A stretch of 64,000 nucleotides of DNA from JBKBKC01 sp046294265 (lineage in GTDB: Bacteria; Pseudomonadota; Alphaproteobacteria; Rhodobacterales; Rhodobacteraceae). The position numbers and the translations under genes were made by a program. This document shows, piece after piece, positions 41,855-51,537 of this stretch. The stretch covers positions 1 to 64,000 of the forward strand of contig JBKBKC010000015.1 of assembly GCA_046294265.1 (NCBI GenBank). Direction: 5' to 3'. The first letter of the stretch is position 1. Every line of letters starts with the position of its first letter. A model generated the notes under the pieces. That model had not been told where the DNA came from and ran no database searches. It saw nothing but the letters and a program-made list of their open reading frames with translations.

Positions 41855-42735
41855 TCCGCCGCGCGCCCCCGGTCACCCGGCGCGACCCCGCGCCCAGCCG
41901 GTGGTCCTATCGGATGCACCGGCTGTGGCTCACGCCAATCTTCCGCCGTCTGGTGCGGGTGGGGGTGCCGGTGTTCGTGCTCACCTTCGGCGTCGGGCTC
42001 TATCTGGCGGACGAAGGCCGGCGCATGCAACTGACCGCGGGCGTGGCGTCCTTGCGCGAAGAGGTCAAGAACCGCCCCGAATTCATGGTCTCGCTCTTGT
42101 CGGTCGAAGGGGCCTCGCTGGCCCTGGCCGAAACGGTGCGGCAGGCCCTGGCGCTGCCACTGCCGATGTCGTCGCTCGATCTTGACCTTGCCGCCGCACG
42201 GGACCGGGTGATCGGCATCGACGCCGTGGCCACGGTGCTGATGCGCGTGCAGCCGGGCGGTATCCTGCAAGTCACTGTTACGGAACGCGAACCCGCCGTC
42301 GTCTGGCGCGGGCCCCTCGGCCTGATCCTGCTGGACGACACCGGCCACCGGATCGCCGCCCTTGAGGCGCGCACCGAACGCGCGGACCTGCCGCTGATCG
42401 CGGGCGAAGGCGCGGATGCGGCCGTTCCCGAGGCGCTGCAACTGATCCTGTCCTCCGGCCCGCTCCTGCCGCGGCTGCGTGGCCTCGTGCGGATGGGCGA
42501 CCGGCGGTGGGACATCGTGCTGGACCGCGACCAGCGCATCCTCTTGCCCGAGGTCGAGCCGCTGGCGGCGCTGGAACGCCTGATCGCGCTGGACGCCGCG
42601 CAGCCCATTCTCGAACGCGACGTGGCGGCGGTGGACCTGCGCCTGCATGGCCGCCCGGTGCTGCGCCTTGCCCCCGCTGCCCTGATCGAATTCCGCCGCG
42701 CCCGCGGCATCCTTCCCCCGGAGACCGCCCTGTGA
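41842..42735 (+). CDS. ftsQ: Cell division protein FtsQ
   Basis: This 297-residue bitopic protein has a cytosolic N-terminus of about 35 residues, one membrane helix (about 36-55), a POTRA domain (VEGASLALAETVRQAL...) and the FtsQ beta domain. It links FtsL/FtsB to the divisome. ATG 41842 lies inside ddl. It overlaps ftsA by GTGA. Confidence 0.92.
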   Translation: MRSLIRRAPPVTRRDPAPSRWSYRMHRLWLTPIFRRLVRVGVPVFVLTFGVGLYLADEGRRMQLTAGVASLREEVKNRPEFMVSLLSVEGASLALAETVRQALALPLPMSSLDLDLAAARDRVIGIDAVATVLMRVQPGGILQVTVTEREPAVVWRGPLGLILLDDTGHRIAALEARTERADLPLIAGEGADAAVPEALQLILSSGPLLPRLRGLVRMGDRRWDIVLDRDQRILLPEVEPLAALERLIALDAAQPILERDVAAVDLRLHGRPVLRLAPAALIEFRRARGILPPETAL

Positions 42736-44066
42736 CCGATCTCTACCAGACCCAGCGCGCCATGCGCCAATTGCGCCGCACCGCCCTGAACCGGGGCGTC
42801 ATCGCCATCCTCGACATCGGGTCGTCCAAGGTGGCCTGCCTGATCCTGCGCTTTGACGGAGAGCTGCGCCCGCGTGAGGCGGACGGCGTGGGGCCCATGG
42901 CCGGGCAGGCGGGGTTCCGGGTGATCGGGGCGGCCACCACCCGGTCGCGCGGGGTTCGGTTCGGCGAGATCGCGGTGATGGCGGAAACCGAACGCGCCAT
43001 CCGCACTGCCGTGCAAGCCGCGCAAAAGATGGCCAACCTGCGCGTCGATCATGTGATCGCGAGCTTTTCGGGGGCTGATCCGCGCAGCTACGGGCTGGCC
43101 GGTGAGTGGGAGCTGCAGGATTCGGTCGTCACCGAACAGGATGTGGCCCGCGTGCTGGCTGCCTGCGACGTGCCCGACATCGGGCAGGGGCGCGAGGTGC
43201 TGCACGCCCAGCCGGTGAACTTTGCGCTGGACCACCGCACCGGCCTTGGCGATCCGCGAGGGCAGATCGGCAATCGCCTCGCCTGCGACATGCACATGCT
43301 CTCGGTCGAGGCGGATGTGGTGCAGAACATCATCCAGTGCATCAAGCGCTGCGATCTGGATGTTGCGGGCATCGCGTCCTCGGCCTATGTCTCGGGCATC
43401 TCGGCGCTGGTCGAGGATGAGCAGGAACTGGGTGCTGCCTGCATCGACATGGGCGGCGGGACCACCGGCATCTCGGTCTTCATCCGCAAGCACATGATCT
43501 ATGCCGACAGCGTGCGGATGGGCGGCGACCATGTGACCTCCGACATCTCCAAGGGCCTGCAGGTGCCGATGTCGGTGGCCGAGCGGATCAAGACCAAGCA
43601 TGGCGGCATCTTCGCCACCGGCATGGACGACCGCGAGATGATCGAGATCGGCGGCGACAGCGGCGACTGGGACAAGGACCGCCGCCAGGTCAGCCGCACC
43701 GAGCTGATCGGCATCATGCGCCCGAGGGTGGAGGAGATACTCGAGGAAACCCGCGCGCGGCTGGATGCGGCGGGCTTCGACAGCCTGCCCAGCCAGCAGA
43801 TCGTGCTGACGGGCGGCGCGAGCCAGATCCCCGGCCTGGACGGGCTGGCCACCCGCATCCTCGGCCAGCGGGTGCGCCTTGGCCGCCCCTTGCGGGTGCA
43901 AGGCTTGCCGCAGGCGGTCACCGGGGCCGCGTTTTCGGGTGCGGTGGGGCTGTGCCTCTTCGCGGCGCATCCGCAGGACGAATGGTGGGACTTTGAAATC
44001 CCCGTCGAACGCTACCCCGCGCGGTCGCTGAAACGGGCGCTCAGATGGTTCAGGGACAACTGGTGA
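42732..44066 (+). CDS. ftsA: Cell division protein FtsA
   Basis: This 444-residue actin-like ATPase tethers FtsZ to the membrane. Actin-fold blocks are IAILDIGSSKVAC (phosphate 1), DMGGGTTGISVF (phosphate 2) and VLTGGASQIPGL (adenosine loop). The tail SLKRALRWFRDNW is the amphipathic membrane-targeting helix. Start GTG 42732 gives the overlap with ftsQ. Confidence 0.96.
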   Translation: MTDLYQTQRAMRQLRRTALNRGVIAILDIGSSKVACLILRFDGELRPREADGVGPMAGQAGFRVIGAATTRSRGVRFGEIAVMAETERAIRTAVQAAQKMANLRVDHVIASFSGADPRSYGLAGEWELQDSVVTEQDVARVLAACDVPDIGQGREVLHAQPVNFALDHRTGLGDPRGQIGNRLACDMHMLSVEADVVQNIIQCIKRCDLDVAGIASSAYVSGISALVEDEQELGAACIDMGGGTTGISVFIRKHMIYADSVRMGGDHVTSDISKGLQVPMSVAERIKTKHGGIFATGMDDREMIEIGGDSGDWDKDRRQVSRTELIGIMRPRVEEILEETRARLDAAGFDSLPSQQIVLTGGASQIPGLDGLATRILGQRVRLGRPLRVQGLPQAVTGAAFSGAVGLCLFAAHPQDEWWDFEIPVERYPARSLKRALRWFRDNW

Positions 44067-44309
44067 CCGCTACATCCTGCATCCCGGTCGAGAGCGCGCG
44101 GAAAAGCGCCACGTGCGGGCCATATTTTGTGGCCGATGCGCGTTTTTCTCGTGACCTTTGGCCGGGCTGTGGATAGATTTGCACATTAATCGGGGAAATG
44201 CGTCGGGAGCGGACGTGTCACACCCCGAACGGCGACGACGGAAACGGACCCCGATCCGAAAAGGACAGCGGTTCAGGTGTGGCGTGAACGAGAGGCAGGG
44301 CGAAACGGC
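44067..44309. other. ftsA–ftsZ intergenic region
   Basis: This 243-bp gap, much longer than others in the cluster, should hold an ftsZ promoter. I see an A/T-rich stretch GGATAGATTTGCACATTAAT near 44170 and an inverted repeat GGCC-N9-GGCC near 44118, but no convincing -35/-10 pair. Confidence 0.4.
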
Positions 44310-45920
44310 ATGGCACTCAATCTGATGATGACCTCGCAGCGCGAAGACTTGAAGCCGCGCATCACCGTCTTCGGGGTCGGCGGGGCGGGCGGCAACGCCG
44401 TCAACAACATGATCGACAAGCAGTTGGAGGGGGTCGAGTTCGTCGTGGCGAACACCGACGCGCAGGCGCTGGCGCAAAGCCGCGCCAATGCGGCGATCCA
44501 GATGGGCATCAAGGTGACAGAGGGCTTGGGCGCCGGGGCCAAGCCGCAGATCGGCGCCGCCGCGGCGGAGGAAAGCATCGAGGCGATCGTCGATCAGCTT
44601 GCAGGCGCGCACATGTGCTTCATCACCGCCGGCATGGGCGGCGGCACCGGCACCGGGGCGGCCCCGATCATCGCGCAGGCCGCGCGAGAGCTGGGCGTGC
44701 TGACCGTTGGCGTGGTGACCAAGCCCTTCCAGTTCGAGGGTGCCAAGCGGATGCGCCAGGCCGAAGAGGGCATCGAGGCCCTGCAGAAGGTCGTCGATAC
44801 GCTGATCATCATCCCGAACCAGAACCTGTTCCGGCTGGCCAACGAACGCACCACCTTCACCGAAGCCTTCGCCATGGCCGATGACGTGCTCTACCAGGGC
44901 GTCAAGGGCGTGACCGACCTGATGGTGCGGCCCGGCCTGATCAACCTCGACTTTGCCGACGTGCGGTCGGTGATGGACGAGATGGGCAAGGCCATGATGG
45001 GCACCGGCGAGGCGACGGGCGAGGATCGCGCGGTGCAGGCCGCCGAAAAGGCCATCGCCAACCCTTTGCTGGATGAAATCAGCCTGAACGGCGCGCGCGG
45101 TGTCCTGATCAACATCACGGGCGGGTATGACCTGACCCTCTTCGAGGTGGACGAGGCCGCGACCATCATCCGCGAAAAGGTGGACCCCGACGCCAACATC
45201 ATCGTCGGCTCCACGCTCGATACCGGAATGGAGGGGACGATCCGCGTCTCGGTCGTGGCTACCGGCATCGACGCCACTGCCGCCAACCGCGCCGAACCCG
45301 CACAGGCCCGCCGCGCGTCGGTCGCCGCTTCGGCCAGCATCCCGACCTTCATCCCCCCCGCGCCGGTCGAGCCGCGTCGGGCCGAAGTGCCACTGACCGT
45401 TTCGGTTACCCCGGCCCCACAGGCCGCCCGCGCGCCCGAGGCCGACCTGTTCGCCCCGGCCCCCGAACCGGTGGAGCGCGTCGCCGATGAGGCGCTCGAT
45501 GACCTGCCCATGCCGGCCTACCGCCCCCAGCCGCCCGCGCAGCGTCCCGCTGCCACCGCCCCTGCACCGGGGCCCGAGGGCTATGTCGCGCCGCGCCCCC
45601 GGCCCACCGGCACCCCCTCGCCAGAGGCGCTCGCGCGGCTTCAGGCTGCGGTGAGCAAGGCGCCCGGTGCCCGCACCTCGGCACCGGCGCAGGCCCAGGC
45701 TGCCGCATCGAAACCCGCCGCCGAACGTCCGCGCTTCGGCATCGGATCGCTGATCGGCCGGATGGCGGGCAACGTGGGTGGTGCCGAGCCGCCGATGGAG
45801 CGGCCCGCCGGTTCGGCGCGCCCGCAACCCCCCGTCGCGGCCTATGACGACGAGCCCGAAATGAACGCCGATCAGGAGCGCATCGAAATTCCCGCGTTCC
45901 TGCGCCGCCAGGCGAACTGA
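44310..45920 (+). CDS. ftsZ: Cell division GTPase FtsZ
   Basis: This 536-residue tubulin homologue forms the division ring. The GTPase core (about 1-320) shows GVGGAGGNAVNNM, the tubulin signature GGGTGTGAAP and NLDFADV. A long proline/alanine-rich linker (about 330-520), typical of alphaproteobacteria, leads to the conserved tail IEIPAFLRRQ that binds FtsA. ATG 44310 (MALNLMM) is the family start; the frame upstream is unsupported. Confidence 0.98.
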   Translation: MALNLMMTSQREDLKPRITVFGVGGAGGNAVNNMIDKQLEGVEFVVANTDAQALAQSRANAAIQMGIKVTEGLGAGAKPQIGAAAAEESIEAIVDQLAGAHMCFITAGMGGGTGTGAAPIIAQAARELGVLTVGVVTKPFQFEGAKRMRQAEEGIEALQKVVDTLIIIPNQNLFRLANERTTFTEAFAMADDVLYQGVKGVTDLMVRPGLINLDFADVRSVMDEMGKAMMGTGEATGEDRAVQAAEKAIANPLLDEISLNGARGVLINITGGYDLTLFEVDEAATIIREKVDPDANIIVGSTLDTGMEGTIRVSVVATGIDATAANRAEPAQARRASVAASASIPTFIPPAPVEPRRAEVPLTVSVTPAPQAARAPEADLFAPAPEPVERVADEALDDLPMPAYRPQPPAQRPAATAPAPGPEGYVAPRPRPTGTPSPEALARLQAAVSKAPGARTSAPAQAQAAASKPAAERPRFGIGSLIGRMAGNVGGAEPPMERPAGSARPQPPVAAYDDEPEMNADQERIEIPAFLRRQAN

Positions 45921-45943
45921 GCCGAGCGTGCGAACACACCCCC

Positions 45944-45972
45944 AAGACCCGCCGAAAGGCGGGTCTTTTTCG
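45944..45972 (+). terminator. Rho-independent terminator after ftsZ
   Basis: AAGACCCGCC-GAAA-GGCGGGTCTTTTT is a classical GC stem, tetraloop and T run, 23 bp after the ftsZ stop. It closes the murB–ftsZ part of the cluster, so lpxC must have its own promoter. Confidence 0.95.
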
Positions 45973-46110
45973 TTCTGGATCAATGTGTTCCTGAGATTTG
46001 CAGGGCTGTTACAACCGGTCACAAAGAGTGAATTGTTCCCGGATGGCACCTCACTTACCTACGTTAGCACAAGACCGTCCGTTCAGGCGGCGCTAACCAG
46101 GATAAACGCG

Positions 46111-47031
46111 GTGCAACACACGCTTCGATCTGATGTGACCTTTACCGGCGTCGGCCTTCATGGCGGGCGCCCCGTTCGCATGGTCGTGCGCCCCGCCTCT
46201 GCCGATTTCGGCATCTGGTTCCTGCGCACGGACCTCTCCACCGGCGATGCCCTGATCGCGGCCCGCTGGGATGCGGTCGTGCCGTCGCGCCTCTGCACGC
46301 TCGTCCGCAATGCGTCTGGCGCCGAGGTGCAGACCATCGAGCATCTGATGGCAGCCCTTGCCGGCACCGGCATCCACAATGCGCTGATCGAGATCGACGG
46401 CCCCGAGGTTCCGATCCTTGACGGTTCGGCCCATCCCTTTGTCGCCCGCTTTCTGCGTGCGGGGCTGCGGATGCAGTCTTCCCCAGTGCGGGCCCTGCGC
46501 ATCCTGACCGAGGTAGAGGTCAGCGACGGCGAGGCGGTGGCGCGGCTGGAACCGTCCGACATGCTCGAGATCGACTTCCGCATCGCCTTTGCCGAAAAGG
46601 CGATCGGCGAGCAGCAAAAGCATCTGTCGATGGCCAACGGCAGCTTCGTGCGCGAACTGTGCGACAGCCGGACCTTCTGCTTGCAAGCCGATGTGGACAT
46701 GATGCGTCAGAACGGCCTGGCCCTTGGCGGCAGCTACGACAATGCCGTGGTGTTCGAGAATGGCCGCGTCCTGTCGCCCGGCGGGCTGCGCCACGGCGAT
46801 GAGCCCGTTCGCCACAAGATGCTGGATGCGCTGGGGGATCTGGCACTCGCAGGGGGGCCGATCCTCGGTCGCTACACGGGCGTCCGGGCAGGCCATGCGC
46901 TCACCAACCGGTTGCTGCGCGCGCTTTTCGCCGACCCCGCCAGCCATGCCTGGGTCGATTGCACCCAGCCTACGGGCCGCAAGCTGCCGGGGGTGGGCGT
47001 GGTCCTGTCCGATATTCCCCGCGTTGCCTGA
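46111..47031 (+). CDS. lpxC: UDP-3-O-acyl-GlcNAc deacetylase LpxC
   Basis: This 306-residue zinc enzyme commits UDP-acyl-GlcNAc to lipid A synthesis. Zinc ligands are His78 in TIEHLMAAL, and His235 and Asp239 in RHKMLDALGD. The start is GTG 46111 (MQHTLRSDVTFTGVGLHGG), the family N-terminus, with AGGA upstream; the open frame further up passes through the ftsZ terminator and is rejected. Confidence 0.96.
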   Translation: MQHTLRSDVTFTGVGLHGGRPVRMVVRPASADFGIWFLRTDLSTGDALIAARWDAVVPSRLCTLVRNASGAEVQTIEHLMAALAGTGIHNALIEIDGPEVPILDGSAHPFVARFLRAGLRMQSSPVRALRILTEVEVSDGEAVARLEPSDMLEIDFRIAFAEKAIGEQQKHLSMANGSFVRELCDSRTFCLQADVDMMRQNGLALGGSYDNAVVFENGRVLSPGGLRHGDEPVRHKMLDALGDLALAGGPILGRYTGVRAGHALTNRLLRALFADPASHAWVDCTQPTGRKLPGVGVVLSDIPRVA

Positions 47032-47042
47032 CCTTGCGTCTT

Positions 47043-47077
47043 GGGGCGGCGAAAGGCGTTTTGCGCCCCGGTTTTTT
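47043..47077 (+). terminator. Terminator after lpxC
   Basis: GGGGCG (47043-47048) pairs with CGCCCC (47064-47069) and a GGTTTTTTC run follows, 11 bp after the lpxC stop. The loop is 15 nt and may contain an inner stem. Confidence 0.75.
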
Positions 47078-47143
47078 CTGTGCTAGGACGGGCCGAACCA
47101 CCCCGAAGGGCGGGCAGGCGAAAGACGTTGAGGTAGTCGGACC

Positions 47144-47989
47144 ATGGCAGGCGGCAGGGTAGGCGCACGGTTGATCGGGACGGCGCTGTGCCTGATCATC
47201 CTCTCCGGCTGCGGCGGGATGTTTCGGGAACGCGAGGTCCCGCTCGACACGCTCGAGGCCGAGGTGATCTACAAGCGCGCCGAGGCCGCGCTGGAAACCC
47301 AGCGCCGCCCGACCGAGGCGATTCGCTTGTTTTCCGAGGTGGAGCGGCTTTACCCTTATTCGGAATGGGCAAAGCGCGCGTTGATCATGCAGGCCTTTGC
47401 CCAGCACAAGGCCAAGAAATACGAGGATGCCCGATCCGCCGCGCAGCGCTTCCTCGATTTCTATCCGGGCGACGAGGATGCGGCCTATGCGCAATACCTG
47501 CTGGCGCTCAGCTACTATGACCAGATCGACGAGGTGGGCCGCGATCAGGGCCTGACCTTCCAGGCGCTGCAGGGGATGCGCGAGGTCATCGAGCGCTACC
47601 CGGACAGCGACTATGCCCGCTCGGCCATGCTGAAATTCGATCTCGCCTTCGATCACCTTGCCGGCAAGGAGATGGAGATCGGGCGCTACTACCTGAAAAA
47701 GGGCCATTACAGCGCTGCCGTGAACCGCTTCCGCACGGTTGTGCAGGATTTCCAGACCACGACCCACACCGCCGAAGCGCTGCACCGGCTGGTCGAGGCC
47801 TATCTGTCCCTGGGCTTTACCGACGAGGCGCAGACGGCCGCGGCGATCCTTGGCTACAACTACCAGTCCAGCCCCTTTTACGACGACAGTTTCCGCCTGC
47901 TGAAGGGGCGCGGCCTTGCGCCCGAGGCGCGCGGCAACAGCTGGCTGCGCAAGGTCTATCGGCAGGTCATCCGGGGCGAGTGGTTGTGA
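47144..47989 (+). CDS. bamD: Outer membrane assembly lipoprotein BamD
   Basis: This 281-residue lipoprotein of the BAM complex inserts beta-barrel proteins into the outer membrane. The lipobox LSGC puts the lipidated cysteine at 23. The mature part has TPR-like helices (YKRAEAALETQRRPTEAIRLF split, AQRFLDFYPGDEDAAYAQYL). Length is usual. recN follows after 40 bp, so they may be cotranscribed. Confidence 0.94.
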   Translation: MAGGRVGARLIGTALCLIILSGCGGMFREREVPLDTLEAEVIYKRAEAALETQRRPTEAIRLFSEVERLYPYSEWAKRALIMQAFAQHKAKKYEDARSAAQRFLDFYPGDEDAAYAQYLLALSYYDQIDEVGRDQGLTFQALQGMREVIERYPDSDYARSAMLKFDLAFDHLAGKEMEIGRYYLKKGHYSAAVNRFRTVVQDFQTTTHTAEALHRLVEAYLSLGFTDEAQTAAAILGYNYQSSPFYDDSFRLLKGRGLAPEARGNSWLRKVYRQVIRGEWL

Positions 47990-48029
47990 AAGGGCGGTGC
48001 GTGCCCGCACGCACCCGACGGATGACCCC

Positions 48030-49673
48030 ATGCTGACCACGCTCGCCATCCGCGACATCCTGATCATCGACCATCTGTCCCTGGCCTTCCAGCCGGGTCT
48101 GAACGTGCTGACCGGGGAAACGGGGGCGGGCAAGTCGATCCTGCTGGATGCGCTTGGCATGGTGCTGGGTTGGCGGGGGCGGGCCGATCTGGTGCGGCAG
48201 GGGGCGGCGCAGGGCGAGGTGGAGGCGGTGTTTCGCCTGCCCCCCGGCCATGCCGCGCGCGCGGTGCTGGAAGAGGCGGGGATCGCGGCGGGGGACGAGC
48301 TGATCCTGCGTCGGGTCAATGCCGCGGACGGGCGCAAGTCGGCCTGGGTGAACGACCGCCGCGCCAGTGGCGACGTGCTGCGCGCGCTGTCCGAGACGCT
48401 GGTGGAACTGCATGGCCAGCACGACGACCGGGGCCTCTTGAATCCGCGCGGGCACCGGGCGCTGCTGGACGCCTTTGCCGCCTCGGACCTGACGGCGGTG
48501 CGCGCGGCCTGGACCGCCATGGGCCGGGCGCGACGTGCGTTGGCCGAGGCGGAGGCGACCCTTGCCGCGGCGCGGGCCGAGGAGGATTTCCTGCGCCACG
48601 CCGTGGCCGAACTGGACAAGCTGGCGCCCGATCCGGGCGAGGATGCCACGCTCGACGCCCGCCGCCGTGCCATGCAGGGGGCCGCGCGCATCCGGGGCGA
48701 CATTGCGCGGGCCGCAGCCGCCCTGGGCGAGGAGGGGGCGGAGCGCCTGATGGCCGATGCCGCGCGCTGGCTGGAGGGGGTGTCGGACCGGGCCGAGGGG
48801 GGGCTTGAGGCGCCGCTGGCGGCCCTGGGACGCGCGCTGATCGAGCTGTCGGAGGCGCAGGCGGGGATCGAGGGCTGCCTTGCGGCGATGGATTTCGACC
48901 CGCGCGAGCTGGAGCGGGTGGAGGAGCGGCTGTTCGCGATCCGCGCGCTGGCGCGCAAGCATGGCGTGGCGGCGGACGATCTGGCGGGGCTGGCGGACAC
49001 GCTGCGCCAGCGACTGACGGCGCTGGACGGCGGCGCGCGCAACCTGGCCGCGTTGCGTGAGGCCGAGGCCGAGGCCGGGGCGGCCTGGCAGGCCGAGGCT
49101 ACGCGCCTGACGACGGCGCGGACCGAGGCCGCGGCGCGGCTGGATGCGGCCATGGAGGGCGAGCTTGCCCCCCTGAAGATGGAGCGCGCGCGGTTTCGCA
49201 CGGTGATCACCGCAGGCGAGGCGGGGCCGGAGGGTCAGGATACGGTGACCTTCACCGTCGCCACCAACCCAGGCGCGCCTCCCGGTCCGCTGGACCGCAT
49301 CGCCTCGGGTGGCGAGCTGTCACGTTTCCTGCTGGCGCTGAAGGTGTGCCTGTCGGGCCAAAGCCCCGGCCAGACGATGATTTTCGACGAGATCGACCGC
49401 GGCGTGGGCGGGGCCACGGCGGCGGCGGTGGGGCGGCGGCTGGCGGCACTGGCGACCGGCGCGCAGGTGCTGGTGGTCACACACAGCCCGCAGGTGGCGG
49501 CACTCGGGGCGCATCACTGGCGGGTGGAAAAGCGGGTCGATCGGGGGATGACCACCTCGACCGTGGTGCCGCTGGATGCCGGTGCGCGGATCGAGGAGAT
49601 CGCGCGGATGCTGGCGGGCGACACGGTGACGGGGGCCGCGCGCGAGGCGGCGCGGGTCTTGCTGGCCGGATAG
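48030..49673 (+). CDS. recN: DNA repair protein RecN
   Basis: This 547-residue SMC-like ATPase acts early in double-strand break repair. Walker A is GETGAGKS (29-36), two coiled-coil arms fill about 150-360, and the C-terminal signature SGGELSRFLLALK and Walker B MIFDEIDRGVGG close the ATPase head. ATG 48030 is chosen (MLTTLAIRDI). No LexA box is visible directly upstream, unlike in many bacteria. Confidence 0.95.
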   Translation: MLTTLAIRDILIIDHLSLAFQPGLNVLTGETGAGKSILLDALGMVLGWRGRADLVRQGAAQGEVEAVFRLPPGHAARAVLEEAGIAAGDELILRRVNAADGRKSAWVNDRRASGDVLRALSETLVELHGQHDDRGLLNPRGHRALLDAFAASDLTAVRAAWTAMGRARRALAEAEATLAAARAEEDFLRHAVAELDKLAPDPGEDATLDARRRAMQGAARIRGDIARAAAALGEEGAERLMADAARWLEGVSDRAEGGLEAPLAALGRALIELSEAQAGIEGCLAAMDFDPRELERVEERLFAIRALARKHGVAADDLAGLADTLRQRLTALDGGARNLAALREAEAEAGAAWQAEATRLTTARTEAAARLDAAMEGELAPLKMERARFRTVITAGEAGPEGQDTVTFTVATNPGAPPGPLDRIASGGELSRFLLALKVCLSGQSPGQTMIFDEIDRGVGGATAAAVGRRLAALATGAQVLVVTHSPQVAALGAHHWRVEKRVDRGMTTSTVVPLDAGARIEEIARMLAGDTVTGAAREAARVLLAG

Positions 49674-49680
49674 GGCGGGA

Positions 49681-49716
49681 GCCTCCGGCGGGGATATTTG
49701 GGCCAAGATGAAAGGG
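49681..49716. repeat. Dispersed ATATTT element behind recN
   Basis: CCTCCGGCGGGGATATTTGG followed by GCCAAGATGAAAGG is a forward copy of the element, between the convergent recN and NTF2-like genes. Confidence 0.6.
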
Positions 49717-49721
49717 CAGGG

Positions 49722-50117
49722 TCAGAGAACCGGGGCGAAGGTGATCATCTGCGCCTGCCAGCCCTCGGGCGTCTCGGCGAGGGTTGCGGTGAGCATCGCG
49801 CCCTGGCGGCCCAAGTCACGGCCCTGCGGATCGGTCAGGCCCGAGACGACCAGCCGTTGCGCGACAAGGGCGAGGCCGGGCAGGGGCAGGCGGCAGGTGG
49901 CGCGGCCCGTGACGAGGCGGGCGCGGGCGAGCGTGCCCAGGCGCTCGGTCTCGGCCGCGGCGACAAGGGCCGCGCGGCCCTCGCACCAGAGGCCGGTGAG
50001 GGTGAGCATCTCGGCATCATGGGTGGTGAGCCGGGTGAGGGCCTCTGCCTCGGCGGCGACCCAGGCGGCGGCGAAGGTGCGGGCGAAGTCTTGCGGTGTG
50101 GTCGCGGGAGCGGTCAC
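49722..50117 (-). CDS. NTF2-like (DUF4440/SgcJ-type) protein
   Basis: This 131-residue protein starts FARTFAAAWVAAEAEALTRL and resembles the SgcJ/EcaC or DUF4440 branch of the NTF2-like superfamily. The substrate is unknown. The start is GTG 50117, whose GTGA overlaps the stop of the FAD oxidoreductase gene, so the two are coupled. Confidence 0.72.
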   Translation of the reverse strand: MTAPATTPQDFARTFAAAWVAAEAEALTRLTTHDAEMLTLTGLWCEGRAALVAAAETERLGTLARARLVTGRATCRLPLPGLALVAQRLVVSGLTDPQGRDLGRQGAMLTATLAETPEGWQAQMITFAPVL

Positions 50118-51484
50118 GGGCGCACCAGTTTGCCGGGGTTCATGAGATTCCGGGGGTCGAGCGCGCGTTTGATCGCGCCCATGACATCCCAGGCAAGCCC
50201 ATGTTCGGCCTGCATGTAGCCGAGCTTGCCCATGCCGATGCCGTGTTCGCCCGTGACCGTGCCGCCAAGGCGCAGCGCGCGGTCGGCCATGCGGGCGGAG
50301 AGACGCTTGGCTTCGGCGAGCTCGGCGGGGTCAGCGCGATCGACAAGCAGGATGACGTGGAAATTGCCGTCGCCGACATGCCCGAGGATGGGGCCGGGGA
50401 TGGGACTGGCCGCGAGGTCGGCGCGGGTTTCCTCGACGGCGAGTGCCAGTTGCGAGATCGGCACGCAAGTGTCGGTGACCAGCGCTGTCGCCCCCGGGCG
50501 CAGGGCCAGGCAGGCCGGATAGGCCTGATGGCGCATGCGCCAGAGGCGGGTGCGATCCTCGGCCCTGTCGGCCCAGCGGAAATCGCCGGCGCCATGCTCG
50601 GCCGCGATTTCGCCAAATCGGGCAGCCTGTTCGGCGACCATGGCGGGCGAGCCATGGAATTCGACAAGCAGCTGGGGCGCAACGGGCAGGGTGTCACCGG
50701 CATGGGCATTGCAGGCGGCGACTGCCGTTTCGTCGAGAAATTCGATGCGGGCCATGGGAATGCCCGTCTGGATCGTCTCAGTCACGCAGGCCACCGCCTG
50801 GGCGATGGTGGGAAAGGCGCAGACGGCGGCGGAGACCGCCTCGGGCTGGCCCTGCAGGCGCAGGGTGAGTTCGGTTATCAGGCCGAGGGTGCCTTCGGAG
50901 CCGACCAGCAGCGCGGTAAGGTCATAGCCTGCGGAGGATTTTGGCGCGCCGCTGCCGGTGCGGATGGTGCGGCCATCGGCCAGCACCACTTCCAGCGCCA
51001 GCACATTGGTGCGCATCGTGCCGTAGCGGACTGCGGTGGTGCCGCTGGCGCGGGTGGCCGCCATGCCGCCGATCGTGGCATTGGCGCCGGGATCGACCGG
51101 AAAGAACAGGCCCGTGGCGCGCAGCTCGGTGTTCAGCGCCTCGCGGGTGATGCCGGGCTGGACGGTCACGGTCATGTCCCCGGGGTGGATCGCCAGCACG
51201 CGGTCCATGCGGGAAAAGTCGATTGTCAGGCCGCCGTGGAGCGGCAGGGCGTGCCCCTCCAGCGAGGTGCCTGCGCCCCAGCCGGTCATGGCCATGCCAT
51301 GGGTGGTGCAGATGCGCGCGATCTGCGCCACCTCTTGTGTGGTTTCGGGAAAGGCCACGGCATCGGGCGCGCCGCAAGCGATATGGGTTTCGCTGGCGGC
51401 ATGCTGGTCGCGGATGGCCTGCACGCAGGTCAGGCGAGATCCGAGGAGGGCGGTCAGGTTGGCGATGGCGGTGTCGTGCGGCAT
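50114..51484 (-). CDS. FAD-linked oxidoreductase, GlcD/D-lactate dehydrogenase type
   Basis: This 456-residue flavoprotein has the vanillyl-alcohol-oxidase fold: the FAD segment GWGAGTSLEGHALPLHGGL and DPGANATIGGMAATRASGT (split), and the C-terminal LGGTVTGEHGIGMGKLGYM block. It probably oxidises a 2-hydroxy acid such as D-lactate or glycolate with a cytochrome or quinone acceptor. There are no glcE/glcF partners, which favours D-lactate dehydrogenase. It lies behind the DUF1638 gene in the same orientation. Confidence 0.87.
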   Translation of the reverse strand: MPHDTAIANLTALLGSRLTCVQAIRDQHAASETHIACGAPDAVAFPETTQEVAQIARICTTHGMAMTGWGAGTSLEGHALPLHGGLTIDFSRMDRVLAIHPGDMTVTVQPGITREALNTELRATGLFFPVDPGANATIGGMAATRASGTTAVRYGTMRTNVLALEVVLADGRTIRTGSGAPKSSAGYDLTALLVGSEGTLGLITELTLRLQGQPEAVSAAVCAFPTIAQAVACVTETIQTGIPMARIEFLDETAVAACNAHAGDTLPVAPQLLVEFHGSPAMVAEQAARFGEIAAEHGAGDFRWADRAEDRTRLWRMRHQAYPACLALRPGATALVTDTCVPISQLALAVEETRADLAASPIPGPILGHVGDGNFHVILLVDRADPAELAEAKRLSARMADRALRLGGTVTGEHGIGMGKLGYMQAEHGLAWDVMGAIKRALDPRNLMNPGKLVRP

Positions 51485-51537
51485 GTGTTCCCCCTTGGCT
51501 GCGGCAGGTTAGGGCAGGTGGCGGGGGGGTGGAAGGG

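Noticed and set aside
48000..48029. LexA box before recN
   Set aside because: Looked for because recN is often SOS-controlled; no GTTC-N7-GTTC or GTTC-N7-GATC is present there.
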